Shown: positions 33,428 to 46,336 of the stretch, piece after piece | Position numbering within the stretch: position 1 is the first letter of the stretch | Layout: every line of letters begins with the position of its first letter | Assembly: GCA_028455995.1 (NCBI GenBank) | Contig: JABELC010000005.1 | Span: 372,001 to 436,000, forward strand | Direction: 5' to 3' | DNA length: 64,000 bases | DNA from: Scleromitrula shiraiana | Taxonomy: Eukaryota > Ascomycota > Leotiomycetes > Helotiales > Sclerotiniaceae | Notes under the pieces: generated by a model | The model's input: the letters and a program-made list of their open reading frames with translations, nothing else | Told to the model about the DNA's origin: nothing | Databases searched by the model: none | Position numbers and translations under genes: made by a program

Positions 33428-36400
33428 ATGGCCAGGTATGTGAGAAAATGTCAAAAATTATCTTTATTAGATACTAACTATTACTTACAGCTTTCCAAGG
33501 GGCATACGGCGAAATGCGCTGCAGAAAATCGCAGAGCTCTCTGCGACGTCATCAACAACGGAATTTGAGGGCTCTGATCTAGAACGATTATGCAAAGCCT
33601 GCCCAGGCCAAAACAAGCCAAATGGTCATGCAAATGGAACTGGAATGAATGGTCCAGTGTCCTTGGCTGGTTCTCCAATGGTACAATAAGAGAGGATGTT
33701 CCTCTGAGAGATACGAGTTAACATACAGCACAGAACATACGAGAATTCGAAGTATTATTGTCCTTATGTAAAGCCGCCCCATTAATTGATAGTTCGCACA
33801 GCGCAGACAAACTTTCCAACCAGCTGAGCCCTTACATACTAGAAGCACATACGCAACTTTTTGTGCAATCCCCCTTTTTCCGCGCAATCGAACCGTCTCC
33901 TGTTGAAGCACTAAGCTATCATCTCACCACCGCCCTTCTTTCGATAGGTATTAAGCACGAGCACCTCCATGAAGCCATTTCTGAAAAGTTATGGATATAT
34001 CTCGACAACTGTGCACATGCGAGTGAAATTGCTACCAGCAATCGAGGTGTTAGCTCAGAATATGCCACGGAAATCGAAGAGGCTATACATGTTGCGACTG
34101 TTACTATATCTCTATTAGGATTCCTAGATGCGGTATCCTCTCAAGCAAACTTTTGGAATTCGACAGGAAGATTGAATCTCATTGAACGTGTTAAAGTAAT
34201 TTTGTCAGAAGGATTTTTGGTAGCAATAGAGACGGCATTTTCTACGATTCGCAATACACATCTCCAGAGCAGTCATGTCAAAGAGTGGAAGAGATATGTT
34301 CGTCATTACGCCGCGATTGGTCGGCCTCTTGGTGCTATGCTTTTACAGCGGAGCTTTATGTGGCTGCTCGTTGCAGGCTCATCACTTCTTTTGGCCGATG
34401 TAAACACCTTGAAGGGCAATGATGTTTTAAGCGTGCTGATGTCTGGGCCTGATACTTTCCGTGGTGAAATTCCTGATACAGAAACGATTGATACCATGAC
34501 GGATATCGCTGCTGATGAAATGAATCTACTTGAAGATGGCGCTGATTATCTTCGTTTGGGATCTGCTTGGCAGCAAAGACTTGCGTTCTCAGTAAAAGCA
34601 AGTGCATTGACAACCTATCTCAACTGTGCGCTGCTAAGCTCAGGGGAAGGGACAGCCGAGCCTGATACACTCATGTCTTGGCTCGAAGATACTTTGGCCG
34701 ATCCTGTGCAAATGGCGGACGAGACCTTAGCGAATGTTGTTCTTCGATCTATGGCTTTACTCTCGAAGCTCGCTCCGGGAACAGCTCCAGAGGCTAGTAG
34801 ACTTCTCCCACGATTTATTGTTCGGGGCAATCCGCAAGGTGATATCATTATGGTGGCTTCAGCATGTCTCGCATATGTCTTACAGACTTTATCACAAGAT
34901 GCTATCATTACCACTCTTTACACATTGGGGAATGTTCTCAGTTCTAATGCAAACCCTGATAGGGCAATGCTGGGGGGTTCCAACGGCGATCTTGCTTTGG
35001 ATGGATCTGCTCACAACACGCTCTACAACGCCAAACACTCCAACGGTAGCGCCATATCCTTGGATATATTTACCGAGGAAGAAACCTCGGCGGTTTATGG
35101 GAACATTGTACAGGCTATCTGCGCTATCGCCAGAACTTGCAAAGATACTAAGATCATTGCTCTGGCTCAGTCTATGCTTTTGCAGAAGATAGAAAAGATC
35201 GATCAAGTCACTGATGCTCGTATTATCACGGTGGCTGCAGAGTTGTCTCTGAATGGAGGACCTCTTGAATTTCGCTCCTTGCTCAAGCTCTATGGCAAAG
35301 TTTCATCAATAGCTGTTCTAAAGAACAACGAACTTATATTGCAAGCTGTAAGTTTGAGCCAATCCCTTGCAACCTACTCAAACTGATCTGGACCAGGTAA
35401 TGAAAGGCCGAAACTTTTTGTCCACTAATTTAAGTAAAGAATCGCCATTGTATGACATATATCTTGAAAATCTATTGGAAGATGTAATTAGCAAAGGTGA
35501 CGTACATCAAGGGCAAAGTACTCGAGATGCAGATGTTGAATTGGCTGCAAGAGAAATTGCGCAACTCTTGCAACCTCTTGCGCTCTTCTTCTCCACCAAC
35601 AACCTCGTTTCTGACAACGATCTGAGTGAAGAAACATTGTCACTAATTCGCGATACTTGGTTCAATATCATAGTTCATGGTTTCAACACAAATACAGAAC
35701 GTGGGCAACTACATTTGAACGAATTGCGCTTATTGGCGATTCATTCTAAGCCCCTTGTTGCAGAGCAGCGTGGTGAACAGGTCGAGAGTGACATCGAGCT
35801 CAATACAGTATTGCGCCGTGGTATGAGCCCTGATCATGAGGCAACACAGAAGAGACGACTCACTGCTCTCCTTCCCACACGATCTAACGAAATCAAGGGA
35901 TTAAGTTATCGTAAAGTCATTTTTCTACAGGCGGCATACTTGGTCGAAACATTGCGAGCAGATTCTGGCGATTGTAGTAAAGCTCTGAGATACTTCCTCG
36001 AACCTAGCATGCGGAGAGGCGAGATGAGTAACACAATGGAGGCTGTCACTATTGCTGTAATGGACACATATCTGCGCAAAACGATGACGGGACTGAATCC
36101 TACGTTCTCTGCACCCTATGTGGCTAAGCAATTGGCATCGATATTCACGGGATGCTGTCACCGCATTGAAAGGGTCCAACAAGCTGCTATGAACTGTGCG
36201 GATAGAATAATACGCGATGTTCCATCCGCGCTTTGCCAGAAATCTTCTCTATTTGCACTTCTTGAGCTTTTATCGTTAATGTGGGCCAGCTGCTTGGAGG
36301 CCGAGACCGACGAGTATGGACTCAGGTCTTCTTTCACTTCTGCCAAGGGTGATATAAGCATTGAGTTATCTGATGACTACGGTCTACGCCGTCGCACCCT

Positions 36401-39400
36401 AAACGCTTTGTACAGAAAGGCCAAGGGATGGGTTACAGCCGTCATAAACATTGCTCCTATGGATGTCAAAGGTTTGTTGCAAACGTATTTGTCTGATTAC
36501 GATGACGAGGGAGCTTATGGCCACATATCTCTTGGAAGGTCATTCGCGTCAGAAATGGGCAGTGTTGTCCCAAGCATGGATCAGAGGCTTGATGCAATTG
36601 ACCGACATGGGGACTGCAATATTAATACCGCATCAGACTTCATCGCTCAATATACAACACGGCAGGAGTACCGGTATGCCGATGCGCTTCCGGATAATAA
36701 CGCCGAACTATTGCGCATCATGAATTTTAATGATCGTAGAGGCTCAAATGAATCTAGATCTGGTAGAGACTGCGATGATACGGTTGCACTTCTAGCTGCT
36801 CTTGAAACCCAATTGCTTATGAAGAAGCACATAGCTATTGGAGAAATCCGCGATATACTTCGGCGAGCTGCAGCATTACTGTCTCGAAGTAAGAAGGACG
36901 AATGTGCCATTGTGCATTATCTGGTCTCTATACCATTCGCCATTTTTACTAAACAGTCGATCAAACTCGGTGGTTCTCTATGGCTTGGCGTAATTAACGA
37001 AAACCCAAAAATGGAGCCTAGAATTCTTATGGAAGTAGCCCAACAGTGGGAATTAACCTCACATCGTGGGATTGGTATTTTCAATGCCATGTTCATGTAA
37101 GGAAATCAGCACACTAAGTTAACTGTACTCAAGCTAACTCATTTATAGTCACCAAGACCCTTTCTATATTAAGGAGGAATTTGCACCCAGTGACAGAACA
37201 GTACTAGCCAAAAAACAACAGGCGGCTCAAAACATGCTGGCGCCTCACATGCGTTTGATACAATTTCTTAGTAGCCACTACAATGCTAGTCGTCTTGGTA
37301 GCCCGCATACCGAGAAAACATTCTTAAGGATCTTGAACATTACTCTGGATGGTTTGAAGAATTCTACCGGCCATCCACTAGCCCGAGAGATCAGATTCCA
37401 GATTGTTTTATACGGTTTGAGAATACTTAGACATACAACCGCCCTAGATATTCCCTCAAAATGTCGATTGAAAGACAAGATTCTTTCTGCCGCTCTCAGC
37501 TGGTTCACGTTCGCTCCGCGATGGTCTTTTGGTGGCAATCGATTACAGTTGAAAGCCGAAACTCGATTGCTGGCTGATGTTGTTCTTGCCTTCAAAAGTG
37601 TTGCCATAGGAGGTTCTCATCCTTCAGTTCTGCTCAAATCAATTCAAGTCAAAGAGGATCTCTTGCATATTCTGATAGACAGTGAGCTGGTCAGGTTGAA
37701 TGTATGGCTTGATCCTTTGCATGAAGGCCGTGATATACAAGTTGCTACTCCTGCGGGCAAAGGGCCGAACGAGGCTTCACTACTTGCCCTTGTAAGAACA
37801 GCTTGGAATGAAAGCCCATCTTTAGCTATTCAGCTAGTTTCCAGATTCCCGTCAGCAAGGATTCACAAGGAAATACGCTGGTTGCTACTAAACTTCCCCG
37901 ACAAAGCAATTTCGGAACCCGAAGCAGTTCATATTCTGCTTGGGGACTCTTTACCTGCAGATGTTTCTTTTCAATTGAAGTACCTTCTCTACTGGGCTCC
38001 TGTCAACCCAATGTCTGCCGTTACATATTTCCTACCAGCATATCGAAACCATGCACTTATATTACAATATGCTATGCGGGCTTTGGAAAGTCATTCTGTA
38101 GATGTTACATTCTTTTACGTGCCACAGATAGTCCAAACCTTACGTTATGATGTCCTAGGGTATGTTGAAAGGTATATTGTCGAGACTGCCAAGTTTTCCC
38201 AGCTGTTTGCACATCAGATTATATGGAATATGAAAGCAAATGCTTTCAAAGACGAAGACTCTCAGATAGTAAGTCACCATGAGTACATTAGTCAAATATT
38301 CAATCCTAACAGAACTAGCCCGATAGTGTCAAACCCACATTGGATAAGGTTATGAACCGTATGATCGAATCTTTCTCTGGTGTTGACAAAGCATTTTACG
38401 AGCGCGAGTTTTCGTTCTTCGACGAAGTTACTAGTATTTCAGGTAAACTGAAGCCATACATCAAGCGACCTAAGCCAGAGAAGAAACAAAAGATCGAGGA
38501 AGAATTGCGTAAAATCAAGGTGGAAGTTGGGGTCTATCTTCCTAGTAACCCCGATGGAGTGGTGATTGGTATCGATCGGAAATCGGGAAAGCCTCTCCAA
38601 AGTCATGCGAAAGCACCATATATGGCAACTTTCCGTATCCAGAAAAGTTTGAGTGATATGGAAGGTACAGATAACATGCTCGAAGAGACAAACAACAACG
38701 ATACCATTACCGAGAATACGGTTGAGATATGGCAATCTGCGATCTTCAAAGTTGGAGACGATTGCCGTCAGGACGTTCTTGCTCTTCAAATGATTGCCGC
38801 GTTCCGTGGAATTTTCAATAATGTCGGTCTCGACGTTTATGTTTTCCCCTACCGTGTCACAGCCACTGCGCCTGGTTGCGGTGTGATTGATGTTTTACCA
38901 AACTCAATATCCCGTGACATGCTTGGAAGAGAGGCTGTGAATGGTCTTTATGACTATTTTGTTTCTAAGTACGGCAACGAGGACTCCCTTAGGTTCCAAG
39001 AAGCCCGTGCCAACTTCGTCAAAAGTATGGCAGCTTACTCGATCATCTCTTTCTTACTACAATTCAAAGATCGACACAATGGTAATATCATGATTGATGA
39101 CGCTGGCCATATTTTGCACATCGATTTTGGATTCTGCTTTGATATCGCACCTGGTGGTGTCAAATTCGAGAGGGCACCGTTCAAACTCACAACTGAAATG
39201 GTAGCTGTAATGGGTGGTAGCACAGATCATCAGGCCTTTAAATGGTTTGAAGAGTTATGTGTGAAGGCCTATCTAGCTTCTCGTCCATATACAGAGAAAC
39301 TATCACAACTGGTGTTACTGATGATGGATTCTGGTCTTCCTTGTTTCAAACCGGAATCTATTCAACATTTCAGGGATAGATTTGTGTTGGACAAGACAGA

Positions 39401-39509
39401 AGCAGAAGCAGCAACCTTTATGAGAGATTTGATTAAGAAGAGTTACTCTAGTTATTCAACTGGAGTCTATGACCAGTTCCAACTGTGGACTAATGGAATT
39501 CCATATTAG
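33428..39509 (+). CDS. STT4: phosphatidylinositol 4-kinase Stt4 (type III alpha)
   Basis: Makes PI4P at the plasma membrane from phosphatidylinositol and ATP; works with Efr3/Ypp1 and feeds PI(4,5)P2 and wall-integrity signalling. Six exons, 33428-33435, 33491-33680, 33734-35347, 35397-37096, 37149-38268 and 38319-39509, keep frame to give 1940 residues (yeast Stt4 is 1900). The first exon is 8 nt (ATGGCCAG). The N-terminal 1400 residues are an alpha-solenoid; a PIK helical domain follows. The catalytic domain has KLKPYIKRPKPEKKQKIEEE, YLPSNPDGVVIGID, GDDCRQDVLALQMI, the catalytic loop KDRHNGNIMID (Asp about 1795) and HIDFGFCFDIAPG (DFG Asp about 1813). The last intron uses AACTAG at 38313-38318; the nearer and farther AGs give a stop or break the frame, while this one gives I-PDSVKPTLDKVM as in the family. 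Confidence 0.95.
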
Positions 39510-40113
39510 AATCAGTCTGGTCATCTAAGTTTGAAGGAAATCTGGTCATTGGTTTAGTTATAGGAAGGAAATTAATTTGTCTATAGAATTGTAGTTAGAA
39601 ATCATTGCCATTGGGAAAAATTGAACAGGAAATCACAATCATACAAGACATCTCAACAGGTATCCCAACAGAAACGTTGATACGAAATATGGATCCCCCT
39701 TTCCCAACCTGCTCCATCCTTTCCCAGTCATTGCTCAATCCATCACGCTAAAAGTGCGATTGCCGGTCTCGCATCACCGAATCCGATCACGCATTGATTA
39801 ATGACTCAGCATTGAACGGTTGAACAATCAAGTTGTTGTATCATACTGTTTGATTCGATATTGGCAAATCAAACACAATTGATTGCTTGACTTAATTCCA
39901 GACAGTTAAAGTATTGAATGGTTCAAATTCAAGATCAATATAACATTTCGATTATTCAACAGGAAGGTGGTGAATGAGATAGTCACCCCTTCTTACTCCA
40001 CCACCCCCAGATACCTAGGTACTTAAGTAAAGCACCTACACCTTGATCTGCCTTGTGACATTTAGTATTCTCAACATCAAAGATAGATAGAAATTCTATC
40101 AAATTTATCAAAA
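39510..40113. other. intergenic STT4 / methyltransferase
   Basis: STT4 3' UTR and promoter of the next gene; no other feature. Confidence 0.6.
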
Positions 40114-41225
40114 ATGTCATCAGTTCTAGCACCCGAAGCTTTACAAGGCTTTACTAATGCCTCCGATTATGATAAATATCGTCCCACTTATCCAGCGGAA
40201 GCTGTGTCCAAGTTATTAAGTGGTCTTGGAGCAGAAGGCATTAATGGAGCTAAAATCATTGATGTTGGAGCTGGCACAGGAAAATTCACGAGTCTCTTGG
40301 CTGACAGAGAAGAGAAGTTTGAAATCAAGTGTATCGAACCTCATGATGGGATGAAGGAAGTCTTGACGAGTAAATTCAAGAAAGGAAATGAAGGGAAGTG
40401 GCAGGGAAGTGTAGAAATTGTGGGTGGCGATGCGGGACATATGGATGTAGAGGAGGGATGGGCAGATGCTGTGATAGCTTCTCAGGTAAGAGTTTAATGT
40501 CTGATGGCTGTTGATAGAATGTGTATATACTAACTTCGCTTCTTACAGTCTTGGCATTGGTAAGTAATAGGGGGTTCAACTTAAAATTCCACACGCTAAT
40601 TTGTACGAGGTTTGCTACCAAGGAAACCTTGAAAGAGATTCATCGAGTATTGCAACCTGGAGGGACATTTGGGATGATAGTAAGAGGCTCTTTCATAGTT
40701 TTATTGAGAGAGGATGCTAACAACTCGATTGTCTAGTGGAACGTAGAAGATTGTATGTCCTTGAACCCTACTGGCTAGATAGCGACTAAATCGAAAATAA
40801 CAGATAATTCACCACGAGATGGTCGTTCTACTGCAACACAATGGGAGCAAACGCTCAAAGATATTATTGAACAGACCGAGGACAATGCACCACGCTTCCG
40901 TCATATGAAGTGGAAACAAGTTTTCGAAGACCAGTTAGACTCAACGCCGCTTCAAACTTTGAAAGACACTTTCACGCAAGACTTTCCGCAGTTCTCCCTT
41001 CCCCTTGGCGAAGAAAATGTTCCATGGACGATTTGGTTGACGGAGGAGGCGATTTGGAATAGATTCAATACCTTGAGTCAGATCGCCGTGTTGGAGGATA
41101 GCAGAAAGGAAGAGTTAAAGAAGGTATTTCTCGAAGCGTTAAAGAAGGAGGGGGTTGAACGCAACGAGAAGGGTGAGATTGAATTGCATGGAACAACTTA
41201 TTTTTCATGGACCTCGAGAGTCTAG
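40114..41225 (+). CDS. class I SAM-dependent methyltransferase
   Basis: Five exons, 40114-40485, 40549-40559, 40610-40679, 40737-40752 and 40804-41225, give 296 residues; two of them are microexons of 11 and 16 nt. The order is the N-terminal NASDYDKYRPTYPAEAV, SAM motif I IIDVGAGTGKFTSLL, motif II CIEPHDGMKEVL, then the spliced segment ASQSWHWFATKETLKEIHRV and LQPGGTFGMIWNVED. This is the Methyltransf_11 arrangement found in yeast Crg1/Tmt1-like enzymes, which methylate small molecules; the substrate cannot be told from sequence. No signal peptide or membrane span, so probably cytosolic. Each small-exon join restores expected family residues, which is the main support for the model. Confidence 0.85.
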
Positions 41226-41454
41226 CACATAGTAGATAGATCGCTGAACAATAAATTTCTTTGGAGGCCTCGAAATTCCCGTTTCCCTATAATATTTTAC
41301 TGTAAACCTTACTTGCCCGTCACAAGTAGCTCGCGTATTGTGTTTCCCATTCTCTCCACATCCAACAGCATTCTTTTGGATATCATAAATTTCGTAAAAC
41401 GTCCTAGCTAGCACTCCGTAACTCCCATCCAATGCCTTTCCGTCCTCTTATTGT

Positions 41455-41822
41455 TTAAGCAGAGTCGTCCGCAGAGATATACATGACTGCAGGAGAAGCA
41501 AAGTCAGCGGTCTTTACAGTCCTTCAATAGATGAAGAGAAATGCTCACCATTGTTGCCGCGCACAAAAGCATCACCATGATGCGTTTTCTTCTTTCCATT
41601 TACCCATTCCTCACATTTCTCCAGCGCAATATTCATGTAGCCGTCGACTGACTGTAGCTCGCCTGCAAAACGTATAAGCTTATGCATTGGTGAGACTTAG
41701 AGGGGTAACAAACCTTTAAAAACAAGAGAGTTATTGAGCTTTACGATAACTCTCGAGCCGATGATTTCCGAAAGAAATGAGGAAGGATCTTTGCCTTCGC
41801 CTTGAGATGCTCCGTTCTCCAT
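41455..41822 (-). CDS. LSM6: U6 snRNA-associated Sm-like protein LSm6
   Basis: Member of the LSm1-7 (mRNA decay) and LSm2-8 (U6 snRNP) rings. Three exons, 41822-41714, 41662-41549 and 41486-41455, give 84 residues. Sm1 runs from PSSFLSEIIGSRVIVKLNN through SLVFKGELQSVDGYMNIALE; Sm2 includes HHGDAFVRGNNVMYISAD. The N-terminal MENGASQGEGKD extension is longer than in yeast, but total length matches. The first donor is GTTTGT, unusual but required to keep the Sm fold. Divergent from the Esc2-like gene, 237 bp apart. Confidence 0.95.
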
Positions 41823-42059
41823 GATTGTATTGTGCTAAGGTTTGTTGTGATGAATCTTTCTTTTTTCAAGTATTAAACGTAGATTTGTTGTAGCTATGGT
41901 GCACCTATAATTCTATCTACAGTGGTTGTCGCTAGCGCATTCGGCCGCCGCCCACCTCCAAATTATTTCTTGCTCACGTTCCACCATGGATAATAAACAA
42001 TCCAAACCGCGCTGCAACAATTTACACAATCTATATAATAACACCAGGATCAAGCAACA
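41823..42059. promoter_or_regulatory. bidirectional promoter LSM6 / Esc2-like gene
   Basis: 237-bp divergent spacer; no specific box recognised. Confidence 0.4.
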
Positions 42060-43529
42060 ATGGAGGATAGCACTACAAGCGCATCTGCGCAGCCGGTGAA
42101 GAAAAAGCGCTCGCTGTTCAAGGAGAAAAAAGTCTCGACACAATCTCCAGTAACAGAACCCACGAATCATGTCGATAGTTTTAGCAGAGCAAAGTATTTA
42201 TTTGCTGCACGAGTGAAGGAGGAACAATTAGAACGAGAGAAGAGGGCTGCGAAATTAGAAAGAAAAAGATCGTCGCAAAGTAGAGAGAAATCCGAATCCG
42301 CGCGACCAGATAAAAAGATGAAGGTTTCGGGGAAGGCTGAGAAGGTAGCTGCGAATTCTTCGGATAGTGATCTCGACGATGAAGGAGAATTGCGGGCTAG
42401 GGGGTAATGACTGTTCCTTTAGTGCGATTCGAGAGTAATTCCAATTGACATCTCTAGGCAATCTACTTTATCTACACCTCCCGCTAGTCGAAAATCGCCA
42501 TCTTCGTATGATACACGACGTTCACCTACATCCCTAATTGGACAATTTAGCAAAAATGTGCAAAGGCAGAATAAGAGAAATGAGATTCAGGAAACCGAAC
42601 CTAAGGGATACATATCTCTGACCGACAGCGAGAACGACAGCGAGGACAATGCTACACCAGAAATCGAGCAACTAGCGACCAAAAAAGCTTCAACTCCACC
42701 CTCCACTAATTCTATAACTATTCCCGATGATAATGAAGACCCTGACGAAGAATTCCCCGAATTGTTGCAAAGAGCACGAGAGAGAAAGAGGCTTGCCGAA
42801 CTGGAACGAAGTAGAGCAGCCACCGCCTTTGCTAATCAGAATCAAGAGCCTTCGAACATTGGACTAGATGATGTGTTCCAGAGAGACCGTGTCGCCCCTC
42901 CTGATCCGACTGTCGACATTTTTATCACATCTCGAATACTTGGCTGTAAACCTCTACAGGTTAAGAGGAAATTAAGTGGGCGTCTTCAAGAAGTTCGACT
43001 CTGCTGGTGCGATAAACAAAGATTTGAGGGAGAACCTTGGCCTGAAGAATCTAAAGACGAGATATTCCTTACATGGAGAGGCAAGAGATTGTTTGATGCC
43101 ATGTCATGCGAATCTCTAGGAATTAAAGTAGATTCGGACGGCAGAATTGAGAACGACGGCGAAGGCTTTACCAATGGCAATTTACACATGGAAGCATGGA
43201 CCCAAGAAATCTGGGACTCCTGTATTGCTGCTGATGCTGCGGAAGGGGAGGGCGACGATGACGATGTCGAAGAGGTTGAAGAGGATAAACCGGAATCTAA
43301 AGTCAGATTAGTGTTCAAGGCCAACTCGAAAGAAATTAAAGATCTCAAATTGGCCGTGAAGCCTATCACTACCATTCAGAAGATCGAGGAAATATATCGT
43401 GAACAGAGAGATATTCCTGCAAACAAGAGAGTCATATTTGATTTTGACGGCGATCACCTTGATGTGAACACAACAGTGGCTGATGCGGACTTGGGTGATA
43501 TGGATACGATTGATGTGTATATTAGATGA
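42060..43529 (+). CDS. SUMO-like-domain protein, Rad60/Esc2/NIP45 family
   Basis: Two exons, 42060-42403 and 42458-43529, join GG|G CAA to give 471 residues. The N-terminal third is charged and Ser-rich (KKKRSLFKEKKV, SSDSDLDDEGELRARG), probably nuclear, with acidic patches that could hold SUMO-interacting motifs. Two ubiquitin-fold domains follow: SLD1 around VDIFITSRILGCKPLQVK to WRGKRLFDAMSC, and the C-terminal SLD2 VRLVFKANSKEIKDLKLAVK, TTIQKIEEIYREQRDIP, VIFDFDGDHLDVN, ending DMDTIDVYIR. This is the plan of Rad60 (S. pombe) and Esc2 (S. cerevisiae), which bind Ubc9/SUMO and protect replication forks and silent chromatin. Which of the two it matches functionally cannot be decided here. 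Confidence 0.85.
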
Positions 43530-44004
43530 TTGTGTTCCTACTACTGTTTATGGGCCTCTGGGTTTTGGGCGTATGGGGCTGTCAAAATATGATACCAAAT
43601 TTCTGGGAGGTCAGGGGAGTGAGGATTGGGTTTGGGTCTGAGTTCATGTTTGAACGAACTTGTTACTTTAATTCATTTATGATATAGAAACATGTAAAAC
43701 AATGTATAGTTTCAAATGTATTAGTTTGAGATTTTATAATACTGGTCCTCAGTGACTTCATATGTCTATGTTAATAGCTTCTATATCTGATATAAATTAT
43801 ACAAGAAATACCGTCACACATGCGTGGGGCCTGATCGGCACTTGATACCCGGACATATCCCCATATCCCCATCTTCGAAGATTACGCAAGTGTGATACAA
43901 AGACACTTAATAATTAATGAACATCCAGATTGTACATACATATATCTTTCCTCGGGAACCGCCAATAAATTTTGATATAGATTCTGTCAATCTAGTCTTT
44001 CACC
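43530..44004. other. intergenic, tandem genes
   Basis: 3' region of the Esc2-like gene and promoter of the next; no other feature. Confidence 0.55.
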
Positions 44005-45396
44005 ATGTCACCACTTGCTACAGTTGGGATTATCTCTATTGGGGAGATGGGCATGGGCATTGCAAAGCTGCTTGTTGCTCATAATTATCGGGTTGTTACG
44101 AATGTTGAGGGGAGAAGGTAATTTTTGCTTCTCTTTAGTTCTGCGGTTTGTCTTTAAGGAGATGTTGACCATGGATTTGGGGGTTATTTTGTTGGCGAGG
44201 GGTGGAATTGGATGAGTGTATGAAAACATCAAAGTTGATGCAGCATCAGGGCGTACTCACCCATCTTTCATATATTGTATGGATTTGAGCTTGTACACTC
44301 TGAGTATTTGTTTGGTCGGAAACCAATCAATCTAAGGTTTTATTGTTTAGGGTCGAACTGAACAATCAGGGTATCTAATTGTTCAAGTAAAAGATATCGA
44401 ATGAGTTAGTGCATATGTCGCAGTACTACGATATCGCGACAGTTAGTTACTCATACCAAGCTTACATATCTTTCTCTCTGTAGCAAAGACACACTAGAGC
44501 GAGCCCAAAAATCTTCAATCGAACTCCTCCCCACCGACACATCACTCGTCTCCCACTCCGACTATATCCTCTCCATTGTCCCACCTCGAGACGCCCTCGC
44601 AACCGCAATTCGTATAACCACCGCGCTCACCGCCCTTTCACCTCCCAAATCATCTCCTCTTTACTATCTAGACCTCAATGCCATCGCTCCTAGTACTGCT
44701 AAATCCATCTTCGCTCATTTACAGACCCATTCTCCAGCTACAAAGTTCATCGACGGAAGCATACTTGGAGCAGCCCCGAAGTTGAAATCTGATACCATTA
44801 CCCCTTCAACAACTGTATCCATTGACCCCAACGAAACACATCCATGGAGTCGTCCCTCCATCCCAATTTCCGGCCCCCATCCTCTTTCCGAAGCCCCCAT
44901 CTCCGGTTCCCATCTTGCAAATACTCTCAATACTAATTATCTCGGTGAAGAAATCGGTAAAGCATCAGGTCTAAAATGCTGTTTTTCGAGTGTCACGAAG
45001 GGATTCACAGCACTATGTATCCAAGCTTTTACTTCAGCGGAAAGGATGGGTGTTCTAGGAGAGTTGGAAAAGGCAATGAGTGAAAGGATTCCAGAACTGT
45101 GGAAGGTGGGAAGCGCTGGGGTTAAGGTAATGCCGCCGAAGGCTTATAGGTGGATTAGAGAAATGGAGGAGATTGGAATGTGTCACGAGGATAGTGGGTT
45201 TGTGGGGGGTGAAGAAGGGGATGGGCGGGGAGCGAAGGGGATTTTTGGTCAGATAGCGGAAGTTTATAGGACGGTGGCGGATGAAACGGTTCTGGGGGAG
45301 GAGAAAACGGAGAGGAGAAAGAGGGGGATGACGGCGGAGGATGTGGCGGTTTGTATGAATGAGGGATTGGAGAGAAAAAGAGCGAGGAAGGAGTAG
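44005..45396 (+). CDS. 6-phosphogluconate-dehydrogenase-like NAD(P) protein
   Basis: Two exons, 44005-44117 and 44484-45396, give 341 residues; AG|C AAA restores GRSKDTLERA. The N-terminus is a Rossmann fold with VGIISIGEMGMGIAKLL (GxGxxG-like with Ser/Ile changes), then VVTNVEGRS as the second strand with an Arg suited to NADP, and SDYILSIVPPRDALA and YLDLNAIAPSTA as in beta-hydroxyacid dehydrogenases. The C-terminal part (TKGFTALCIQAFTSAERMGV) resembles the DUF1932-type domain with a Lys after Thr-Lys-Gly in the usual catalytic-helix position. The substrate is unknown. The 366-nt intron is long compared with neighbours, so a missed exon is possible. A hydrophilic Glu/Lys/Arg-rich tail ends the protein. 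Confidence 0.8.
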
Positions 45397-46336
45397 GAGG
45401 GATTCTTTGAATCCTTGTATTTAGATTATCTCATTTACAGTAAATCCTCTTATTTTAGAAACTACTTTAAACTCCTTATGCGGTCTAACCTCATCTTGTA
45501 TTGTTCAAACCCTGTTGATTTCTACTCTTAGCCCATTCTTTTCTCAATGTCTGTTCAACATGTCTATTTAGAATACAGACATCCAAGGCAGAATAATACA
45601 TTGCGATCACATATCAAATGAACGATCCGTCTCATCCTCCTCCATCCAATCCCATACTCCAAAACAAGCCCACGGATCCGGAAGTATAAGTCTAATACAA
45701 CATGCATTATGCAAATGCGATGTTAGTTGGTGTATGGGTGTAGAAGGAATAAACGAGGGTTTTGATCACACCGCACTACTGTATTTAGATATAGATGCAA
45801 CCTTCTTTTACCTCTCCACTTGTGTACTTTTGTGGTTTGTTGTTTTGTTCCGAGTTATCCGATGAGTACTCGAGACTCGATTATATGCGTGTAAAGAGGA
45901 ATAGTCGGATACCAAGACTTATACGTTTTTGACATGATGTTGTATTTCTTGTCTAAAAATATCTTCCAAATATCTCCTCCCTCCGCCTGCAAAGCAAAAT
46001 TTTCATTTCGTCTTGCAACATTATCGCGTACTGTAGGTTCCGAGCAATCATAGACATTAAAAATTACTCTCGAGTCTAGTATACAAGACAAATTTTTGAG
46101 TTGTTCAACAATGAACCAACTAACTTTCTGCATTAGGCTGATGATAGTATTCAATACTGACTGACTGATACTCCAATCCATGAATCTATTGCCTCCCTCC
46201 AAAATCCCCTTCCCTTCATCACCGCCGTAGATACATAAATTTTTAGCTAAGGATAAAGATACATAACAAAGGAAAAGGAAATTGTAACAAAATTGCACGA
46301 AATGAACGACCCCCCCCCCCCCCCTCTTCTCTCTCC
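45397..46336. other. convergent 3' intergenic region
   Basis: A small match to the dispersed repeat lies at about 45541-45590. A run of 13 C lies at 46312-46324 just past the stop of the mucin gene. No gene supported; the minus-strand frame 46391-45855 overlaps the mucin end and was rejected. Confidence 0.5.
46312..46324. repeat. C13 homopolymer
   Basis: Thirteen consecutive C on the plus strand (G on the mRNA of the mucin gene, in its 3' UTR). Confidence 0.9.

Noticed and set aside
38269..38339. Alternative acceptors for the last STT4 intron at 38312 and 38326
   Set aside because: The first gives an immediate in-frame TAG and the second breaks the frame; only the acceptor at 38318 yields the family-like PDSVKPTLDKVM.
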